A DNA stretch of 64,000 nucleotides from a virus: positions 1-64,000 of IMG/VR virus record IMGVR_UViG_3300032087_005124, one strand, 5' to 3'. The notes below the pieces were generated by a model. That model searched no databases. It was given only the letters and a program-made list of their open reading frames with translations, and was not told where the DNA came from. Both the position numbers and the translations under genes were made by a program. Shown piece after piece: positions 15,706-23,240 of the stretch (positions are counted from its first letter, which is position 1; each line of letters opens with the position of its first letter).

Positions 15706-18027
15706 ATGGTTCAATTACCCTTTACTCCACATATAGAAGGTGTTCTTCAAAAGTCTAAAGATTTATCTGTAATCTTAGAAAGAAATGGCGTTGATTTAGA
15801 TATATTATTTCACTGCTTTATTAGTGACTTGAGTTTATCTTGCACTTCTATATTTAAGAAAATTGGAGTGGATGGAGGCGAACTGATAAAAGACTCAAGA
15901 AACATTTTACATAAAAAGAGAAAAAACAAAAATATATCTGATAAGTTCAAAACAGATGCTAGAAAGTTTTTAAAGTTTTGCGAGAAGCTTTGTAAAGACA
16001 CTTACTCTTTGGATTATATTCCGCCAGAGGTAATGTTGATGAATTTTTTTGATGAACAATTTACTCCTAAAGTTCTAAAAGAGTCTTTTCCAGAAGGAGT
16101 AGAAGCTGCTGATAGCGTAAGGTTTGGCATAGTTGCAGAATGTGCTTTAGTTATAAAAGACTTTGAAGCAGAAAAGATAGAATCAAGACTGAAAGAGCTT
16201 GAGGAGACTCCTGACAACTGGATAGACATGTTTGACAATAATGAAATATTGTCTCAGTTTGCAGAGAATCTTAATGCAAAAGCGGCGGCTGGTGAATTTG
16301 ATAAGATTGTAGATTATGATGGGAAGATTGATGAGCTTGCGACTATTTTGTGTCGCAAAAAGAAACCAAATGCGATATTGGTTGGCCCTGCTGGTACTGG
16401 CAAAACTTCATTAGTAGAAGGGTTGGCAACAAAAATAGCGGCAGGAGATGCTCCAGAGCTTATAGCTAATAAAGTAATTTATTCTGTTAGTTTATCTAGC
16501 ATGGTTGCTGGTACTGAGTACAGAGGTCAATTTGAAAAGCGGCTAGAAGATTTTGTAAATGAAGCTAAAAAATATACAAACTTAATTTTATTTATAGATG
16601 AGATACACACTTTGATTGGAGCAGGGGGAGCTAACAACAATTCTCTTGAAGCTTCTAATATTCTCAAGCCAGAATTGGCTAGAGGAACAATAAGTTGTAT
16701 CGGTGCTACAACTATAAATGAGTATACAAATACAATAAAGAAAGATACTGCTCTTGATAGAAGATTTGAAAGGGTTGTAGTAAAAGAACCTTCTAAGTTT
16801 CAGATGGAGGAGATTTTACCTACCATTGTTTCTTATTATGAAACATTTCATGGTGTGGAATACAGCGATGAATTTTTAAATAACATCATAAAATATTGTG
16901 AAAAATATACTCCAAATAAATATTACCCAGATAAAGCTATTGATGTTATAGATCATTGTGGCGCTCAAGCAAAAGTTACATATTGGGATGTAAAACCATC
17001 TATCAAAGAAATGCAGACAGAGATAGTTGAATCTGCACTTCATCCAGAAAAAGATCATTCTGCTTTAATAGAGAAGCTTAATAAAAGTTTGGAAAAATGG
17101 GTTGAGTCTGATGAAACTGCAAATAAACCAGAGGTAACTCGTTTTCACTTAAAAGAATTTTTTGATAGAAAGGTCAATCCTTTAAATAAAAAAAGTAAAA
17201 TAAATAAAGTGTTTGATTGCTTTTCTAAATCTTTTGTAGGTCAAGCAGATATCCTAGAAGAGTTAAAACATGAAATTATTTTAAGTAGTATTGGTGTTAG
17301 AACTACTAGAAAATTTTCTACTCCAGAATGTTACGTTATCAGCGGTGAAGAATCTAGTGGCAAATCGCTGTTTTGTGAGTTATTAGAAGACTCTCTACAA
17401 AAGCATGGAGTAAATGTTTTATCTTATAATGGCATTCATTTTTCAGATAATTTTTCTCCACATAAAATTGCATCCTCTCAAGGTAACAACACTTCAATAT
17501 GCGAAAAGATTGTTATAACTCCTAATAGTGTTTTAATTATAGATGACTTTCATAAGATAGATAAAACTGCTGTACCTATTTTTAATCAGATACTTAAAGA
17601 GGGTAAGATTCAGATGAACAATGGAGATGTGGCAGATTTTTCAAATTGTAAAATCTTTTTAACAAGTTGCTTATCTCACACTAGTCAACTTGGCTTCAAT
17701 ATAGAAAGATCCCGCAATGATGATCCCCTCATACATAAAGATATTTATTCTTTGGTTAAGAACTCTTTTATTTTAAATGAATTAAAAACAAAAGATTTGC
17801 GTAGAATTTTATGGAACAAACTTAGAAACATAAAAGCTAATTTAGAAGACAATGGGGTCTATTTAGATTTTACTGTTAAATATATTTCTAATAATGTAGA
17901 AAAGATAAAAGATGAAGCGTCTCCGATTAAAAGCTTGAATGAATTAGTAGCATCAAAGATTAAGCCATTCATCTCTGAATGTATCTCTAATGGTAATGAT
18001 AAAATAAAACTTTTTGTTGAAAAATAA
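15706..18027 (+). CDS. two-domain Clp/Hsp100-like AAA+ ATPase
   Basis: A 773-residue protein with ClpA/ClpB architecture: an unusual N-terminal domain (1-200), D1 with Walker A VGPAGTGKT (226-234), Walker B LFIDEIHTLIGAGG, pore-loop-like GTEYRGQFEKRL and Arg finger ALDRRFE, and D2 with Walker A SGEESSGKS (546-554) and LIIDDFHKI. D2 is less canonical than D1 (DD in place of DE in Walker B). It should unfold or remodel proteins by ATP hydrolysis. No ClpP-like protease gene lies nearby. It directly follows the polymerase gene (TAAATG), so a replisome-remodelling role is possible. A related double-AAA protein occurs in some marine T4-like phages. Confidence 0.82.
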   Translation: MVQLPFTPHIEGVLQKSKDLSVILERNGVDLDILFHCFISDLSLSCTSIFKKIGVDGGELIKDSRNILHKKRKNKNISDKFKTDARKFLKFCEKLCKDTYSLDYIPPEVMLMNFFDEQFTPKVLKESFPEGVEAADSVRFGIVAECALVIKDFEAEKIESRLKELEETPDNWIDMFDNNEILSQFAENLNAKAAAGEFDKIVDYDGKIDELATILCRKKKPNAILVGPAGTGKTSLVEGLATKIAAGDAPELIANKVIYSVSLSSMVAGTEYRGQFEKRLEDFVNEAKKYTNLILFIDEIHTLIGAGGANNNSLEASNILKPELARGTISCIGATTINEYTNTIKKDTALDRRFERVVVKEPSKFQMEEILPTIVSYYETFHGVEYSDEFLNNIIKYCEKYTPNKYYPDKAIDVIDHCGAQAKVTYWDVKPSIKEMQTEIVESALHPEKDHSALIEKLNKSLEKWVESDETANKPEVTRFHLKEFFDRKVNPLNKKSKINKVFDCFSKSFVGQADILEELKHEIILSSIGVRTTRKFSTPECYVISGEESSGKSLFCELLEDSLQKHGVNVLSYNGIHFSDNFSPHKIASSQGNNTSICEKIVITPNSVLIIDDFHKIDKTAVPIFNQILKEGKIQMNNGDVADFSNCKIFLTSCLSHTSQLGFNIERSRNDDPLIHKDIYSLVKNSFILNELKTKDLRRILWNKLRNIKANLEDNGVYLDFTVKYISNNVEKIKDEASPIKSLNELVASKIKPFISECISNGNDKIKLFVEK

Positions 18028-18049
18028 AATTATTAGTAGATCATAAGGT

Positions 18050-18220
18050 ATGAGCGGCTCAGTAGCTAAGAAAATAAGAAAATTAGTTGGGTATCATCCA
18101 AAAAATGAAAATCCGATGATAAAAAAACTTTACAAGAAACTAAAAGGGCGTTATTATGCCCTTGGACCTTCTGCCTTTTGGAAAAGTGTTGAAGGTAAAT
18201 TTAATTTTAATAACTTATGA
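18050..18220 (+). CDS. small basic protein, unknown
   Basis: A 56-residue gene starting at an ATG preceded by AAGG and ending in an ATGA overlap with the next gene. The protein is strongly basic (SVAKKIRKLVGYHP, KKLYKKLKGRYY) and ends in NFNNL. No family is recognised. Gene spacing, start signal and overlap make it a real gene. The charge suggests nucleic-acid binding, which is inference. Confidence 0.65.
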   Translation: MSGSVAKKIRKLVGYHPKNENPMIKKLYKKLKGRYYALGPSAFWKSVEGKFNFNNL

Positions 18221-18432
18221 GCGATAGTAATACTAAAAATAACGACGAATGGAAAAAGCGCGAACTAGGCGCTCTTTGGCGAGTTGAAGGTAGAAACCAA
18301 TCTTTCTATAGTGGAGAGATTGCTTTATCTGACGGTTCAAAGCAGAAAATCGTCATCTTTAAAAATAAATTCAAAGAGCAAGGCACTAAACAGCCTGATC
18401 TAAGAATTTATCAGAGCATGGATACTGAGTAA
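18217..18432 (+). CDS. small conserved phage protein (DUF736-like features)
   Basis: A 71-residue protein. It contains WKKRELGALWRVEGRNQSFYSG, then a short beta pair (SDGSKQKIVIFKNKF) and a KQPDLRIYQS end. The layout (G-x-L, followed by a repeated strand and an APDYRVY-like tail) is similar to DUF736 proteins, but this match is weak. It is part of a run of overlapping small genes after the Clp-like ATPase. Function unknown. Confidence 0.6.
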   Translation: MSDSNTKNNDEWKKRELGALWRVEGRNQSFYSGEIALSDGSKQKIVIFKNKFKEQGTKQPDLRIYQSMDTE

Positions 18433-18653
18433 TGGATGCTGAAAAACAAGAAGAGTTAAAAGCTCTTTTAGTATCTGAAATGGTATCCAGAATCACGGTA
18501 GCGGAGGCTGTCAATATAATGCACAACATCGCTATTTCGGAAGTCGATAAAAATATCGCAAAGATGTCTGATGAGGAGAAACTCTCAGCTTTAGAAGAAC
18601 TTACAAAAAGAGTAAGTCCTTCTGAAGAAAATGAGTCAAATTTGGAAATTTAA
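18432..18653 (+). CDS. small helical protein, unknown
   Basis: A 73-residue acidic protein that is almost entirely predicted helix (EELKALLVSEMVSRITVAEAVNIMH). It begins in a TAATG overlap with the previous gene and ends inside the following gene's start. No motif or membrane segment is visible. Function unknown. Confidence 0.6.
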   Translation: MDAEKQEELKALLVSEMVSRITVAEAVNIMHNIAISEVDKNIAKMSDEEKLSALEELTKRVSPSEENESNLEI

Positions 18654-19146
18654 GTGTAAGACACAGAGAATGCCTTATACTCTTTCTTTTTTAGATCAAA
18701 AATTATATACCAGTTTATCTTTTGATGCTGATATAAAATTTCCTGAGTCCAGTGACTTTGTTAAGAAGTTTTGGATTTTGAAGGAATATAAAAAAGTAAG
18801 TTCAGATTTGGAGCTTTCAGAGTCTAAAGATTCTGATAAACAAATGACAAGCTCTTCTTCTTATGAGATACACAAAAGGTTTCAAGGCGATGAACTTATC
18901 GTTGAGATAGTTCAAAGCCTTGCTTTTTGTGAAGAATTTGATTATTTTAGCAAGGCGGATTTTGATTTGCCTACAGGAGATGAAGAATTAGATAAAATGC
19001 TCAATGATATAAAAGATTCTGATTTTGATGAATCAGTTATAAAAGCTTCTATCTTAGATAGTGTGCTTCAAGGCAATTATCCTCAAAATCCTGATGATGA
19101 ACCAAAAGAGGAAGAAGAAGATTCCTCTGAGGAATCAAGTGAATAG
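18631..19146 (+). CDS. protein with acidic C-terminal tail, unknown
   Basis: A 171-residue protein. The N-terminal half is a mixed fold (KFKCKTQRMPYTLSFLDQ) and the last 30 residues are a run of Asp, Glu and Ser (DDEPKEEEEDSSEESSE). Such tails often mimic nucleic acid or bind basic partners. It shares 23 bases with the previous gene and 8 bases with hldD. No family is recognised. Confidence 0.6.
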   Translation: MSQIWKFKCKTQRMPYTLSFLDQKLYTSLSFDADIKFPESSDFVKKFWILKEYKKVSSDLELSESKDSDKQMTSSSSYEIHKRFQGDELIVEIVQSLAFCEEFDYFSKADFDLPTGDEELDKMLNDIKDSDFDESVIKASILDSVLQGNYPQNPDDEPKEEEEDSSEESSE

Positions 19147-19975
19147 AGTTTTAATAACTGGAGCTGGCGGGTTTATAGGAGGGAACTTAGCCGCATATTT
19201 AGAAGCTCGCGGCTTTCAAGTCACAAGATTTGATATATCTTTAGGCAACACTGGTTATCCAGATATTTTTAATCAAGATTTTGTTATTCATCTTGGTGCA
19301 AATTCAAGCACTACAGAAACCAATCTAAAAAAAATATTAGATCAAAACTTTGAATACTCAGCCAACCTTTACAAGATGTGTGAGGCTTATGAGATAAAGT
19401 TTCAATATGCTAGTAGCGCATCTGTTTATGGTACATCTAAAACTTTTAAAGAAGATGAGTTTTGCAAGCCATTGAGTCCTTATGCCTTTAGTAAGTATAT
19501 GTTTGATTGTTGGCTAATGAATCAAGAATATCCATACCAAGGGTTTAGATATTTTAATGTTTACGGTTTGGGTGAAGATAAAAAAGGAAAGCAAGCTAGT
19601 CCTGTTTCAAAATTTATAAAAGAAGCGCAGACAGGCGGCAAAATAAAAATCTTTGAGAAAAGCGAAAAATATAAAAGAGATTTTGTTTCTGTAGACGATG
19701 TGTGTGAAATGCATTACAAACTTTTGACAAATGACGCTTCAGGAATATTTAATATAGGTACAGGTCAGCCTATCTCTTTCAGAGATGTAGCAGAGATAAT
19801 AAAAGAAAACTCTAACTCTGAGATAGAAGAAATACCAATGCCCAAAGAGCTAAAAGGGCAGTATCAAAAATTTACAAAAGCTGATATATCAAAGCTAAAT
19901 GAAATAATTGGTGATTATGAGTGGAAAAGTGTAAGTCAATATGTAGAAGAAAACATTGATGCTTTCCTTAATTAA
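19139..19975 (+). CDS. hldD: ADP-L-glycero-D-manno-heptose 6-epimerase
   Basis: A 278-residue NAD(P)-dependent epimerase that interconverts ADP-D- and ADP-L-glycero-manno-heptose, the LPS inner-core precursor. The match with E. coli HldD is visible throughout: GAGGFIGGN (8-16), SSTTETN, YASSASVYG, YxxxK at Y115/K119, GFRYFNVYGLGEDKKGKQAS, KRDFVSVDDV, SGIFNIGTGQPISF and PKELKGQYQKFTKAD. The GTG start at 19139 is preceded by GAGG at 19129-19132 with 6 bases spacing. An upstream ATG in frame (19061) would add an unrelated basic tail inside the previous gene. It is separated by about 3.5 kb from the other heptose genes. Confidence 0.93.
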   Translation: MNRVLITGAGGFIGGNLAAYLEARGFQVTRFDISLGNTGYPDIFNQDFVIHLGANSSTTETNLKKILDQNFEYSANLYKMCEAYEIKFQYASSASVYGTSKTFKEDEFCKPLSPYAFSKYMFDCWLMNQEYPYQGFRYFNVYGLGEDKKGKQASPVSKFIKEAQTGGKIKIFEKSEKYKRDFVSVDDVCEMHYKLLTNDASGIFNIGTGQPISFRDVAEIIKENSNSEIEEIPMPKELKGQYQKFTKADISKLNEIIGDYEWKSVSQYVEENIDAFLN

Positions 19976-20225
19976 AAGTGTTTTAAAATCAATTGAGCTA
20001 TATTTATCTTTAAAAAATAAGCTCTTCTACATAGAATTAAGACATAACCATGAAAAAACACGCAAAAGAATTATTCAAGAGCTTGAAGATATTAGGGCTA
20101 GTGGCGGTGATGCAGACCGTGCTGATCTCTTGCGAGACGAACTCATCCGTGAAGACGCAAGTTTTAAATATTTATCAGCCTTCTACGCTGAGTCTAGAGA
20201 AGGGAAGTCCGATAAGGACAACTAA
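19959..20225 (+). CDS. putative inner-membrane spanin-like protein
   Basis: An 88-residue protein starting at ATG 19959, inside the end of hldD. The N terminus is amphipathic to hydrophobic (LSLIKSVLKSIELYLSLKNKLFYIEL), followed by a charged helical part (KTRKRIIQELEDIRASGGDADRADLLRDEL) suited to a coiled coil. The lipoprotein gene 20050-20319 lies in another frame across its 3' half, the embedded arrangement of Rz/Rz1 spanin pairs. The N-terminal segment is a poor transmembrane helix, so the i-spanin call is tentative. Confidence 0.5.
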   Translation: MLSLIKSVLKSIELYLSLKNKLFYIELRHNHEKTRKRIIQELEDIRASGGDADRADLLRDELIREDASFKYLSAFYAESREGKSDKDN

Positions 20226-20319
20226 AGGTATTTACACTCCTCAAACCGATGAGGTTTGGCACTCTGATGCGAGGTTCCGCAAACTTGAGCGCCAGTTATA
20301 TTTTCCCAGCAATAAGTGA
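20050..20319 (+). CDS. outer-membrane lipoprotein, putative o-spanin
   Basis: An 89-residue protein with a lipoprotein signal peptide: a basic N terminus (MKKHAKELFKSLK), a hydrophobic core (ILGLVAVMQTVL) and lipobox LISC with the lipidated Cys at 28. After cleavage a mature part of about 60 residues would hang from the outer membrane. It overlaps the preceding frame by 176 bases and lies in the lysis region, which together fit an Rz1-type spanin that fuses the two membranes at lysis. Rz1 proteins are usually Pro-rich and this one is only mildly so. Confidence 0.6.
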   Translation: MKKHAKELFKSLKILGLVAVMQTVLISCETNSSVKTQVLNIYQPSTLSLEKGSPIRTTKGIYTPQTDEVWHSDARFRKLERQLYFPSNK

Positions 20320-20326
20320 GCTTTTT

Positions 20327-20332
20327 GTGTAA
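20327..20332 (+). promoter_or_regulatory. GTGTAA motif, 9 bases before a start codon
   Basis: GTGTAA lies after a run of T and 9 bases before the ATG at 20342. That gene has no clear Shine-Dalgarno sequence. The same hexamer precedes eight other starts in the window. Confidence 0.45.
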
Positions 20333-20341
20333 TTAAGACAA

Positions 20342-20623
20342 ATGGCTTTTATTACTGGGATTCCTATTAGAAATAGTATACACACTGATTTATCTACAGA
20401 CAGTGGTGATTGGCAGAATTATAGAAATATTTTAACTGGTCAATTTTATAGCGGAGGAGGGGTAAATACAGGTAGATATCAAGAGTTTACTCAAGATATA
20501 CAAGAGTATAATAGGAAGATAGATACCCTTACAGGCAGATGGGGTCATACTGGACTTTTCCTTGATCCATATAATGCTGGATTCAGATATACAGGTACAG
20601 GAAATTTTAGAACTTGGCCTTGA
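20342..20623 (+). CDS. small tyrosine- and glycine-rich protein, unknown
   Basis: A 93-residue protein with many Gly, Thr and Tyr residues (GQFYSGGGVNTGRYQEFTQ, GLFLDPYNAGFRYTGTGNF). It has no signal peptide or membrane segment. The composition resembles small virion proteins. It follows a GTGTAA motif and is not overlapped by neighbours. Function unknown. Confidence 0.6.
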   Translation: MAFITGIPIRNSIHTDLSTDSGDWQNYRNILTGQFYSGGGVNTGRYQEFTQDIQEYNRKIDTLTGRWGHTGLFLDPYNAGFRYTGTGNFRTWP

Positions 20624-20647
20624 TTTTTTTTTATAGTATCATATAAT
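20620..20647 (+). promoter_or_regulatory. sigma70-like promoter
   Basis: TTGATT at 20620-20625 and TATAAT at 20642-20647 are separated by 16 bases. The -10 box is consensus and lies 8 bases before the ATG at 20656. The -35 box overlaps the stop codon of the previous gene. Confidence 0.55.
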
Positions 20648-20655
20648 ACAAATAT

Positions 20656-20862
20656 ATGAAAACTATTGAATTCACTGATCAGGAATTGCAGGTTCTCACT
20701 CAACTTTTAGATATCGCAGTAAAAGCTGGCGGTCTCAATGTTGCTGAAGCTGCAAGCGTACTCGCAAGGAAAATTTCTCAAGAAATTGAGCAAACTCCTC
20801 AATTTGCAGAACCTTCAATCGCTCCCGTAGAGGATGACGAAGAAGAAAGCGCAGAGGAATAA
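20656..20862 (+). CDS. small acidic-tailed helical protein, unknown
   Basis: A 68-residue protein with an N-terminal helical part (TDQELQVLTQLLDIAVKAGGLNVAEAASVLARKI) and an acidic tail (VEDDEEESAEE). The first half resembles a small helical domain found in several phage proteins, but I cannot name it. It has its own promoter and no overlap with neighbours. Confidence 0.6.
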   Translation: MKTIEFTDQELQVLTQLLDIAVKAGGLNVAEAASVLARKISQEIEQTPQFAEPSIAPVEDDEEESAEE

Positions 20863-20872
20863 AATATTTCCC

Positions 20873-20899
20873 TTGACGATTACAAAATTGTAATATAAA
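20873..20899 (+). promoter_or_regulatory. promoter with a palindromic operator for the OMP gene
   Basis: TTGACG (20873-20878) and TATAAA (20894-20899) flank the perfect-armed inverted repeat ATTACAA-AA-TTGTAAT (20879-20894), which fills the spacer. The spacer is 15 bases, shorter than the usual 17. A dimeric regulator bound to the palindrome would block or reshape this promoter. The regulated gene would be the outer-membrane protein at 20909. Confidence 0.55.
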
Positions 20900-20908
20900 G
20901 TTAAGATT

Positions 20909-21586
20909 ATGAAGAAATTTATTCTTACACTACTATTGGGCGCTATCTTTGGTGGCGCAGCGTATGGGACAACTATTGCAGATTCTTCTGTAGGAGTTGG
21001 CTTTTCAGCTTATAACTTCGAAACAAGTAGAGGTTTAGCAGCTAGAGAAGACGCTCTTGGTTATTCCCTTGATTTAACAGCACCTCTTAACGGCGGAGAC
21101 CTCTCATTTAATGTAGGTTTGTATGATGTTGATGGAGATTCTGAAGATTCAGATTATTCTATCACCTATACAAAAGGCATTGAACTATTAGGTCAAAAGC
21201 TAGGGGCTACAGCAAGTTTCTCTGGACTTGATTCCACTTTCGGGGACAGAGATGAAATTGCAGTTGGCTTATCTTACAAGTACTCTCTATTAGATACATC
21301 ATGGGCAGTTTGGCATGATTTAGATAATGAGTGGTATGGTGTTGAGATTGGAGCTTCAAGCACTTTTGAGACTCCTATTTCAAACCTATCAGTAACTCCA
21401 TTTGTTACTCTTAACCTTGTAGATGAGTATACAGCAGTTGAGGCTGGTCTTAAAGCAGGTTGGTCTATCACTGACCAGTTATCCGTACTCTCTAAGATTT
21501 CATACAATAACAATGATTTCGAAGGATCTTCTTTTGAAGTAGAAGATGAGTGGATTATTGGAGCAGGAATAGGCTTTAAATTCTAA
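20909..21586 (+). CDS. phage-encoded outer-membrane beta-barrel protein
   Basis: A 225-residue protein with a Sec signal peptide (MKKFILTLLLGAIFGGAAYG, cleavage near residue 20), then alternating hydrophobic and polar strands rich in Asp, Ser, Tyr and Gly (SYKYSLLDTSWAVWHDLDNEWYGVEIG), ending in GIGFKF with a C-terminal Phe, the BAM recognition signature of barrels. Length suggests 8-10 strands. The role is unknown; Lom-type or receptor-masking proteins and nutrient pores are possible. It is a single-gene unit with its own promoter, palindrome and terminator, unlike the surrounding packed genes. Confidence 0.75.
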   Translation: MKKFILTLLLGAIFGGAAYGTTIADSSVGVGFSAYNFETSRGLAAREDALGYSLDLTAPLNGGDLSFNVGLYDVDGDSEDSDYSITYTKGIELLGQKLGATASFSGLDSTFGDRDEIAVGLSYKYSLLDTSWAVWHDLDNEWYGVEIGASSTFETPISNLSVTPFVTLNLVDEYTAVEAGLKAGWSITDQLSVLSKISYNNNDFEGSSFEVEDEWIIGAGIGFKF

Positions 21587-21587
21587 T

Positions 21588-21603
21588 TTAAAATTAATTT
21601 TAA
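21588..21603. repeat. AT-only palindrome
   Basis: TTAAAATTAATTTTAA is a perfect 16-base palindrome just after the OMP stop codon. Similar AT-only elements with an AAATTAATTT-like core recur in other gaps, at 28121-28132, 58838-58860 and 63255-63274. Confidence 0.45.
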
Positions 21604-21625
21604 TTAGTTTTAATAACAAAATTAA

Positions 21626-21653
21626 AAAGCTCTCCGCAAGGAGGGCTTTTTTT
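21626..21653 (+). terminator. rho-independent terminator
   Basis: AAAGCTCTCC (21626-21635) pairs with GGAGGGCTTT (21640-21649), one pair being U-G, around a GCAA tetraloop of the stable GNRA class. A run of seven T (21647-21653) follows. It ends the OMP transcript and is directly followed by GTGTAA at 21654. Confidence 0.88.
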
Positions 21654-21659
21654 GTGTAA
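21654..21659 (+). promoter_or_regulatory. GTGTAA motif, 9 bases before the holin start
   Basis: GTGTAA at the end of the terminator T-run, 9 bases before ATG 21669, the same spacing as at 20327. There is no Shine-Dalgarno sequence between the motif and the start. Confidence 0.45.
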
Positions 21660-21668
21660 GTACTTTCA

Positions 21669-21986
21669 ATGGAACCAGAAAAATCCTTGTTAAAAGAATT
21701 CCTTCAGGGTGGATGGCTTGTCCCTTTGATTGGAGCCGCCGCCATGTTTGCTAGACTTTTGTCTGCAAATAACGAGTTAAGTTTAAAACAACAATTTAAA
21801 AGAATCCTTACGGCCGCTATCGCTTCAGGTATTGCTTGGTTTGTTTTAGAACAAACGGATGTATCTTCTCTTACTAAAGCTATAACTTATGGAATAATAG
21901 GTGTTGTTAGTCCTGAAGTTATAGGAGGTATAGTGAGATTAGGCCAGAAGTTTGAGACTAGCCCTTGGAAATTTTTTAAAAAATGA
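21669..21986 (+). CDS. putative holin
   Basis: A 105-residue membrane protein. Hydrophobic segments are GGWLVPLIGAAAMFARLL, ILTAAIASGIAWFVLE and AITYGIIGVVSPEVIGGIV, separated by short charged loops, and the C terminus is basic (WKFFKK). Size, three possible membrane segments and position just upstream of the endolysin fit a class I holin that makes the lethal membrane hole. It starts 15 bases after a terminator, so it must be read from its own promoter. Confidence 0.7.
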   Translation: MEPEKSLLKEFLQGGWLVPLIGAAAMFARLLSANNELSLKQQFKRILTAAIASGIAWFVLEQTDVSSLTKAITYGIIGVVSPEVIGGIVRLGQKFETSPWKFFKK

Positions 21987-22228
21987 AATCTAAGTATATA
22001 ATATTTTGCATATTAGGTATAGTAGCAGCATTTGCTGCTCAATTTCTTTCCATCTACAATGAACTACATGGCTTATTATTGCATGGATATGAAACAGGAT
22101 TATCTGTTGATGATATGAAACATTTACTTGATGAAAATATGTATAATTTTAAATCTTCTATAACAAAAATGTTGGCGTTGCTTTTTGTTATAGGTATTTG
22201 CGCGTCGTTTAAGAAAAAATGTTACTAA
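21983..22228 (+). CDS. small two-segment membrane protein of the lysis cassette
   Basis: An 81-residue protein with two hydrophobic segments (IIFCILGIVAAFAAQFL and MLALLFVIGICASF) separated by a short soluble part, and a basic end. It overlaps the holin gene by 4 bases and precedes the endolysin gene by one base. It could be a second holin, an antiholin or a pinholin-type regulator. The sequence alone does not decide. Confidence 0.6.
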   Translation: MKSKYIIFCILGIVAAFAAQFLSIYNELHGLLLHGYETGLSVDDMKHLLDENMYNFKSSITKMLALLFVIGICASFKKKCY

Positions 22229-22229
22229 A

Positions 22230-22850
22230 ATGAATTTTAAAGGTAAAAAAGAAGTAGTTAAAGCTGTACAAAAACTATTAGGTGTTTCTGCTGATGGGGC
22301 AGATGGTCCCGTAACATGGAATGCTATTTTAGCAAAGCTATCCACAAAGAATGTTCCAGCACCAGATGGTGATATACCTCAAAAAATGGTTTCATTAGCT
22401 AGAGAAGAAATAGGAGTTTCTGAGGTTGATGGTAGTAACTGCGGGCCAAGAGTAGATGAATATAAAGCCGCGACTTGGCTTGATCCAGATAAAGGTTGGC
22501 CATGGTGCGCTGCTTTTATTTGTTGGCTAGTCAGAGAGGCAATTGAAGGTGAGGATGTAAAGTTTAAAAGACCAAGAACTGCTGGCGCTTGGGATTTTGA
22601 GAATTGGGCCAAACAGCAGGTTTCAAATGGCATAGATCTTCGTAAACCAACAAATGGAAATATTAAAGCTGGAGATATAGTTGTCTTTACCTTTTCCCAT
22701 ATAGGCATCGCTGTCAAAGATATAGACTCAAGTGGTTATGTAGTAACTATAGAGGGGAATACAAATGGCGCTGGAAGCAGAGAAGGTGGATCTGTCTTAG
22801 AGAAGAAGCGCCATGTTTCTAAAATAAGAAGTAGAATAAGAATTCTTTAA
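22230..22850 (+). CDS. endolysin, peptidoglycan-binding plus CHAP/TIGR02594-type domain
   Basis: A 206-residue lysis enzyme. Residues 1-40 form a PG_binding_1-like repeat (AVQKLLGVSADGADGPVTWNAIL). Residues about 50-206 form a papain-like amidase/peptidase domain. Catalytic C93 is in GWPWCAAFICWL and H157 in FTFSHIGIAV, followed by VTIEGNTN as the third position. This is the TIGR02594/CHAP pattern. The enzyme should cut the peptide part of peptidoglycan. It has no signal peptide, so it would need the holin to reach the wall. It is the last gene of the lysis cassette. Confidence 0.85.
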   Translation: MNFKGKKEVVKAVQKLLGVSADGADGPVTWNAILAKLSTKNVPAPDGDIPQKMVSLAREEIGVSEVDGSNCGPRVDEYKAATWLDPDKGWPWCAAFICWLVREAIEGEDVKFKRPRTAGAWDFENWAKQQVSNGIDLRKPTNGNIKAGDIVVFTFSHIGIAVKDIDSSGYVVTIEGNTNGAGSREGGSVLEKKRHVSKIRSRIRIL

Positions 22851-22893
22851 TATTTTGTTGCTTTATTTTCTTTTTACGTTATTTCTTTTTTAA

Positions 22894-23190
22894 ATGGAAG
22901 ATATACCTATAAAAGTTGATAGAAATGAAATATTTAATTTTGTGGTCGGCAAATCTATTTTTGACCCTATAGAAAAATGTATAGACCCTACTAGATATGA
23001 AGTTTTTGATACTTTTATCTATGACAATGAAACTGATAGGAAATATGTACAAGGGCCAGTTTATAATAGATTTTGCTGGGAAGTGACTAAGTTAAAAAAC
23101 TTATCAGAAAATATGACAGGTGCAGAAATTATAAGAATTTGCGAAGAATTAGAGGAAATAGCACCTAAACTTGTCAATCTTGAGAAATAA
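22894..23190 (+). CDS. small acidic protein, unknown
   Basis: A 98-residue protein with mixed alpha/beta content (IPIKVDRNEIFNFVVG, FDTFIYDNETDRKYVQG) and an acidic helical end (EIIRICEELEEIAPKLVNLEK). It follows the endolysin after 43 bases and has no visible family. No membrane segment. Confidence 0.6.
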   Translation: MEDIPIKVDRNEIFNFVVGKSIFDPIEKCIDPTRYEVFDTFIYDNETDRKYVQGPVYNRFCWEVTKLKNLSENMTGAEIIRICEELEEIAPKLVNLEK

Positions 23191-23207
23191 TTCCCTGTTG
23201 TGGTTCT

Positions 23208-23235
23208 TTGTGTAATATATTGTATAACCTATAAT
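23208..23235 (+). promoter_or_regulatory. sigma70-like promoter overlapping GTGTAA
   Basis: TTGTGT (23208-23213) and consensus TATAAT (23230-23235) are separated by 16 bases; ATG follows at 23241. GTGTAA at 23210-23215 overlaps the -35 position. The leader would be very short. Confidence 0.5.
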
Positions 23236-23240
23236 ATATT

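Noticed and set aside
19061-19138. Upstream ATG extending HldD by 26 codons
   Set aside because: The extension is a basic tail read in the wrong frame of the preceding gene. GTG 19139 has a well-placed GAGG and begins at the first Rossmann strand.
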